Shown in pieces: positions 59,968-64,000 of a DNA stretch of 64,000 nucleotides. The DNA is taken from the NCBI RefSeq assembly GCF_028747205.1, contig NZ_CP112880.1, positions 6,510,001-6,574,000 of the forward strand, given 5' to 3'. The translations under genes were made by a program, and so were the position numbers. How positions within the stretch are numbered: the stretch's first letter is position 1; each line of letters starts with the position of its first letter. The notes beneath the pieces were generated by a model that made no database searches, was not told where the DNA came from, and saw nothing but the letters and a program-made list of their open reading frames with translations. This DNA comes from Streptomyces sp. CA-278952. Lineage in GTDB: Bacteria > Actinomycetota > Actinomycetes > Streptomycetales > Streptomycetaceae.

Positions 59968-61506
59968 CTACCAGCGCACCGCGTCCAGCGCGTCGACCAC
60001 TCCGGCCCCGTAGAAGCCGTTGTAGTTCTTGCCGCCCTCGCACACCGCGTCGATGACACCGTCACCGTTGATGTCGTACGGCTCACCGCACGCCTTCGCG
60101 TCCGCCTGGAGCGTCAGCAGCGCCTTCACCGCGGCCGGGGAGGCGTAGGGGTGCCTGGACTTGATCAGCGCCACGACGCCCGCGACGTGCGGGGAGGCCA
60201 TCGACGTACCGGCCTTGTAGCCGAACTTGCCGCCCGGCAGCGTCGACAGGATCAGCCCGTTGACGGCCGGCGCCTCGGGGGTCTGGTAGATCGTCGAGTC
60301 CCCGCCCGGGGCGGCCACGTCGATGATGCCCTTGCCGTAGTTCGAGTACGAGGACTTCAGACCCTTCGCACCCGTCGCGGAGACCGTCACGACACCCGGC
60401 AGCATGGTCGGGATGTCCGGGCAGGCGCTCGGGTCGATGGTCCGCGTGACCGGCTCGGTGTCGTTCGGGCTGGTCTTGTCCTCGATCGCGTCGAGCGCCA
60501 GGTCGTGGCGGGAGTTCCCCGCCGCCGCGACGTTGACCGTGCCCTTGCGCTCCGCGTACTTCACGGCGCGGGTGAGGGCGTCGACCAGGGCGCCCTGATC
60601 CGGGTCGTTCTTGCAGTTGAACAGCCACGGGTCGGTGTAGTAGCTGTTGTTGGTCACCTCGACACCGTGCTCGGCGGCCCAGAGGAACCCGCAGACGACG
60701 GCCTCGGTGTAGAAGAACCCGTCCGGGTTCGACACCTTGATGCCCGACACCTTCACGCCCGGGGCGACGCCGGTGACACCGGCGCCGTTCTTCGCGGCGG
60801 CGATGGTGCCCGCCACATGCGTGCCGTGGTCGCTCTCGCCCGCCGCCGGACGCCAGGAGCCGGCGGTGGTGTCCGGAGCGCCGGAGACGCAGTTGGCCGA
60901 GGCGCGGCTGTCGAAGTTCGGGGCCAGGTCCGGGTGGGTGTCGTCGACGCCCGTGTCGATGACGGCGACGGTCACCCGCTTCGAGCCCAGCGACTTCTCG
61001 TGCGCCTGGTCCGCCTTGATCGCGGGCAGCGACCACTGGAGGGGCTCCAGCGGGTCCTCGCCGGCCTTCGCGTCCGCGGCGGCGGCCGCCGCCTGCTCGG
61101 CGGTGAGCGGCTGCGCTATCGCGCCGACGTCCTTGGTGGCCTGCGGCACGATCGGGTTCGTGCGGGTGGCGCCCGCCGACTCCACGCCGCGTACCCGGCG
61201 AATCGTTTCGCCGAAGGAGGGGTTCTGCGAGTGGACGACGATGACGCCGATCTGCTCATAGGCGATGACGACGGTGCCGCCGGCCTTGGCGATCGCTTTC
61301 CTGACGTTCTTGACGGTGCCGTGTCCGCCGCGGGTGTTGACCACGTAGGACAGCTTCGGCCCGTCGGTCCGGACGCTCGCGGCGGCCTGCTCGCCGGTGG
61401 GCGCCGCCGTGGCCGTCGCCGTCGGCAGGAAGCCGAGCGAGGCGGTCAGCGCGAGTCCGACGGGCACCGCGAGTGCGCGGGTCCGTCTCGATGACAGATG
61501 AGCCAT
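59968..61506 (-). CDS. Secreted S8-family serine peptidase (subtilisin-like)
   Basis: This 512-residue exported preproprotein has a signal peptide (about 1-35, ending in TATA-AP) and an inhibitor-type propeptide (about 45-125). The subtilase domain has the catalytic triad D184 (VIDTGVDDTHPDL), H227 (DHGTHVAGT) and S435 (GTSMASPHVAGV), with oxyanion Asn in VAAAGNS. Four or more cysteines may form disulfides. It probably degrades extracellular protein. It has its own promoter region, shared with the divergent DUF485-actP pair. Confidence 0.94.
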   Translation of the reverse strand: MAHLSSRRTRALAVPVGLALTASLGFLPTATATAAPTGEQAAASVRTDGPKLSYVVNTRGGHGTVKNVRKAIAKAGGTVVIAYEQIGVIVVHSQNPSFGETIRRVRGVESAGATRTNPIVPQATKDVGAIAQPLTAEQAAAAAADAKAGEDPLEPLQWSLPAIKADQAHEKSLGSKRVTVAVIDTGVDDTHPDLAPNFDSRASANCVSGAPDTTAGSWRPAAGESDHGTHVAGTIAAAKNGAGVTGVAPGVKVSGIKVSNPDGFFYTEAVVCGFLWAAEHGVEVTNNSYYTDPWLFNCKNDPDQGALVDALTRAVKYAERKGTVNVAAAGNSRHDLALDAIEDKTSPNDTEPVTRTIDPSACPDIPTMLPGVVTVSATGAKGLKSSYSNYGKGIIDVAAPGGDSTIYQTPEAPAVNGLILSTLPGGKFGYKAGTSMASPHVAGVVALIKSRHPYASPAAVKALLTLQADAKACGEPYDINGDGVIDAVCEGGKNYNGFYGAGVVDALDAVRW

Positions 61507-61838
61507 GGGTTCTCCACATCATCCGTGCCGAACGACCGGACACCTGGCGTGTTCGGTCGCGTACATGACGAGTGAAGCTATCGCTGATCATCCCGGCGCA
61601 TCAACGCTTACGGGCAACTTAGTTCGAAGAGTGACCTTCACGGCCGCATGCGAACGGGTGACTCCCGGCAACCGGCCGCACCGCGACCCCTCCGGGAAGG
61701 CGAAAGACGCGGTGAACCGCTTCGTCGCGCCCTCCGTGCCGTTGTCCAGGAGGCACATCACCGTCCCCGTCGGTAACGAGGCTTCCCTTGACACCCACCG
61801 CCCCCCAGACCACCGCACCCGCGTCGCGAGGAGATTCC
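61507..61838. promoter_or_regulatory. Divergent promoter region of the subtilase and DUF485-actP genes
   Basis: This 332-nt gap has no plausible gene. It holds moderately AT-richer stretches near 61575-61625, where promoters could sit. GAGGAG at 61827-61832 is the ribosome-binding site of the DUF485 gene. I see no operator I can name. Confidence 0.45.
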
Positions 61839-62204
61839 GTGGCTACCGATGCACCGCCGCCCGAGGGCACATCGCCCGCCGGCCCCGCCCAGCCCACCAC
61901 CGAGGCGTTCGTCACGATGCAGGCGAGCCCGGACTTCGCCGACCTGCGCCGCTCCCACCGCTCCTTCGCCTTCCCCCTGACCGTCGCCTTCGTGACCTGG
62001 TACCTGCTCTACGTCCTGCTCTGCAACTACGCGGGCGGCTTCATGGGCACGGAGGTCGTCGGCAACATCAACATGGCGCTCGTCCTCGGACTCGCCCAGT
62101 TCGCCACCACCTTCCTCATCGCCTGGCTCTACTCCCGGCACGCCGCCACCAAGCTCGACCCCAAGGCCGACGCGATCAAGTCCCGTATGGAGGCCGACCT
62201 GTGA
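61839..62204 (+). CDS. DUF485 domain-containing membrane protein
   Basis: This 121-residue protein has a Pro/Ala/Thr-rich N-terminus of about 40 residues. The DUF485 region (SPDFADLRRSHRSFAFPLTVAFVTWY) follows, with two hydrophobic helices. It corresponds to YjcH, which precedes actP in acetate-transport operons. The GTG at 61839 follows GAGGAG by 6 nt; a TTG at 61788 is rejected. Its stop overlaps the actP GTG by 4 nt. It probably helps assemble or regulate the symporter. Confidence 0.9.
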   Translation: MATDAPPPEGTSPAGPAQPTTEAFVTMQASPDFADLRRSHRSFAFPLTVAFVTWYLLYVLLCNYAGGFMGTEVVGNINMALVLGLAQFATTFLIAWLYSRHAATKLDPKADAIKSRMEADL

Positions 62205-63844
62205 GCGCCGCCCACGCCCTTTACCCCACCGTCCAGCTCGCCGCCACCGAGGGGGCGAGCGAGCACCGGCCGCTGATCATCACGTTGTTCGCCGCCTTCG
62301 TCGTGGCGACCCTCTTCATCACCGTGTGGGCCGGCCGCCAGACCAAGAGCGCCTCCGACTTCTACGCGGGCGGCCGGCAGTTCACCGGATTCCAGAACGG
62401 ACTCGCGGTCTCCGGCGACTACATGTCCGCCGCGTCCTTCCTCGGCATCGCCGGAGCCATCGCCCTCTTCGGGTACGACGGCTTCCTGTACTCCATCGGC
62501 TTCCTCGTCGCCTGGCTCGTCGCCCTGCTCCTGGTCGCCGAACCGCTGCGCAACTCGGGCCGCTACACCATGGGCGACGTCCTCGCCTACCGGATGCGCC
62601 AGCGCCCCGTCCGTACCGCCGCCGGCACGTCCACGATCGTCGTCTCGATCTTCTACCTGCTGGCGCAGATGGCCGGCGCGGGCGTCCTCGTCTCGCTGCT
62701 GCTCGGCATCACCAGCGACGCCGGGAAGATCCTCATCGTCGCCCTGGTCGGCGTGCTCATGATCCTCTACGTCACCATCGGCGGCATGAAGGGCACCACC
62801 TGGGTGCAGATGGTCAAGGCCGTCCTGCTCATCGCGGGCACCCTGCTCATCACCTTCCTGATCCTGCTGAAGTTCAACTTCAACATCTCCGACCTGCTCG
62901 GCACCGCCGCCAGCAACAGCGGCAAGGGCGCGGCCTTCCTGGAGCCCGGCCTGAAGTACGGCGTCGACAACATCTCGAAGCTGGACTTCATCTCGCTCGG
63001 CATCGCCCTGGTCCTCGGCACCGCGGGGCTGCCGCACATCCTTATCCGCTTCTACACCGTGCCCACCGCCAAGGCCGCCCGTAAGTCCGTGAACTGGGCG
63101 ATCGGCATCATCGGCGCCTTCTACCTGATGACGATCGTGCTCGGCTTCGGCGCGGCGGCGATCCTCAAGCCGGACGACATCATCGCCTCCAACAAGGCGG
63201 GCAACACCGCGGCGCCGCTCGCCGCACTGGAGATCGGCGGCGGCTCCGGATCCACCGGCGGCGCCATCCTCCTCGCGGTCATCTCCGCCGTCGCCTTCGC
63301 CACCATCCTCGCCGTCGTCGCCGGACTCACCCTCGCCTCCTCCTCGTCCTTCGCGCACGACATCTACGCCAACGTGATCCGCAGGGGGAAGGCCACCGAG
63401 AAGGAAGAGGTCCGCGCCGCACGCTGGGCCACCGTCGCGATCGGCATCGTCTCCATCGGCCTCGGCGCACTCGCCCGCGACCTGAACGTCGCCGGGCTCG
63501 TCGCCCTGGCCTTCGCGGTCGCCGCCTCCGCCAACCTGCCGACGATCCTCTACAGCCTCTTCTGGAAGCGCTTCACCACCCAGGGGGCCCTCTGGTCCAT
63601 CTACGGAGGCCTCGCCTCCTCCGTCCTGCTGGTGCTGTTCTCGCCGGTCGTCTCCTCCAAGCCGAGCTCGATGTTCCCGGACGTCGACTTCGCCTGGTTC
63701 CCGCTGGAGAACCCCGGCCTGATCTCGATCCCGCTCGGTTTCCTGCTCGGCTGGGTCGGCTCGCTGCTTTCCAAGGAGAAGCCGAACACGGACAAGTACG
63801 CCGAACTGGAGGTCAAGTCCCTCACCGGCATCGGAGCCCACTGA
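62201..63844 (+). CDS. actP: Cation/acetate symporter
   Basis: This 547-residue sodium:solute symporter family membrane protein has about 13 hydrophobic helices. It has SASDFYAGGRQFTGFQNGLAVSGDYMSAASFLGIAGAIA near the start, GTAGLPHILIRFYTVP in the middle and the SSS signature ANLPTILYSLFWKRF. It matches ActP/MctC transporters of acetate, pyruvate and similar monocarboxylates. It is coupled to the DUF485 gene. The symporter belongs to carbon-source uptake; regulator genes are not adjacent. Confidence 0.93.
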   Translation: MSAAHALYPTVQLAATEGASEHRPLIITLFAAFVVATLFITVWAGRQTKSASDFYAGGRQFTGFQNGLAVSGDYMSAASFLGIAGAIALFGYDGFLYSIGFLVAWLVALLLVAEPLRNSGRYTMGDVLAYRMRQRPVRTAAGTSTIVVSIFYLLAQMAGAGVLVSLLLGITSDAGKILIVALVGVLMILYVTIGGMKGTTWVQMVKAVLLIAGTLLITFLILLKFNFNISDLLGTAASNSGKGAAFLEPGLKYGVDNISKLDFISLGIALVLGTAGLPHILIRFYTVPTAKAARKSVNWAIGIIGAFYLMTIVLGFGAAAILKPDDIIASNKAGNTAAPLAALEIGGGSGSTGGAILLAVISAVAFATILAVVAGLTLASSSSFAHDIYANVIRRGKATEKEEVRAARWATVAIGIVSIGLGALARDLNVAGLVALAFAVAASANLPTILYSLFWKRFTTQGALWSIYGGLASSVLLVLFSPVVSSKPSSMFPDVDFAWFPLENPGLISIPLGFLLGWVGSLLSKEKPNTDKYAELEVKSLTGIGAH

Positions 63845-63908
63845 GCACACCGGAAGGACCCTTCCTCGGCCCATCGCCGACGGGCCCTTCGGCTCCTCTC
63901 CCACACCC

Positions 63909-63952
63909 GCGGCCGGGCCGCGTCGTAGAGTCCTACGACGCGGCCCGGCCGC
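63909..63952. terminator. Strong terminator after actP
   Basis: A perfect 20-bp stem with an AGTC loop lies 65 nt beyond the actP stop. The arms begin GCGGCCGGGCCGCG and the palindrome is exact. There is no U-tract. Confidence 0.92.
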
Positions 63953-64000
63953 ACCTCGTGGCAAACGAGCCACCTCGATGTCACACGTCTCACGTAGGCT

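Overview
The window is a high-GC actinobacterial chromosome segment, almost certainly Streptomyces. Codons strongly favour G/C in the third position, GTG starts and 4-nt ATGA/GTGA overlaps are common, and the gene set is typical of the genus: an ectABCD operon, a PHO-box-controlled Pit phosphate permease, a Gbn-type nucleoid protein, a LAETG-anchored surface protein and an Asp23/AmaP envelope cluster. From memory, gene content and order resemble the S. coelicolor core region around SCO1820 to SCO1880, read in reverse. I see no rRNA, tRNA, transposase, integrase or CRISPR array.

Layout. (1) 0-9.9 kb: a Ro60/TROVE RNA-binding protein, a tandem TerD protein, a divergent uronate dehydrogenase/kdgD pair, an unknown TIM-barrel-like protein, an MFS exporter and a class B penicillin-binding protein. 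(2) 10-18.5 kb: a membrane protein/histidine kinase/response regulator operon, then an IclR regulator divergent from a ketoglutarate-semialdehyde dehydrogenase. This enzyme completes an oxidative uronate/glucarate route with the genes at 3.7-5.8 kb, and both loci carry a similar IclR-like operator. A DsbA/FrnE-like protein and a class V aminotransferase follow. (3) 18.5-27.4 kb: MarR and VOC-fusion genes, the ectoine/5-hydroxyectoine operon, a second class V aminotransferase, an amidohydrolase and the LAETG surface protein. (4) 27.5-37.1 kb: late cobalamin biosynthesis. The cobD-cobQ-chelatase-cobO-cobB set lies behind a cobalamin riboswitch, and a CobE-CobC fusion lies beyond a ZIP metal transporter gene on the opposite strand. 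(5) 37.2-45.9 kb: pit phosphate transport with a PHO box, an aldolase, a hydrolase, a conserved unknown protein, an ABC-F ATPase with a probable short leader ORF, gbn and an enoyl-CoA hydratase homologue. (6) 45.9-49 kb: the Asp23/Gls24-AmaP envelope cluster. (7) 49-57 kb: an unusual SDR, a GH15 glucan hydrolase, SURF1, a zinc-ribbon protein, a DEDDh exonuclease with a BRCT domain and a large NACHT-LRR STAND ATPase. (8) 57-64 kb: a fatty acid hydroxylase with a YhhN protein, a zinc alcohol dehydrogenase, a secreted subtilase and the DUF485-ActP acetate symporter pair.

Most of the window is core metabolism and cell physiology. The least ordinary items are the NACHT-LRR protein, a Streptomyces-type dispersed repeat read in frame as the CobQ tail, a predicted leaderless 7-residue ORF ahead of the ABC-F gene, the shared uronate-pathway operator, a GNAT gene reduced to its two ends, and an SDR without its catalytic Tyr/Lys pair. 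Functions are assigned from family motifs read by eye; no database search was possible.
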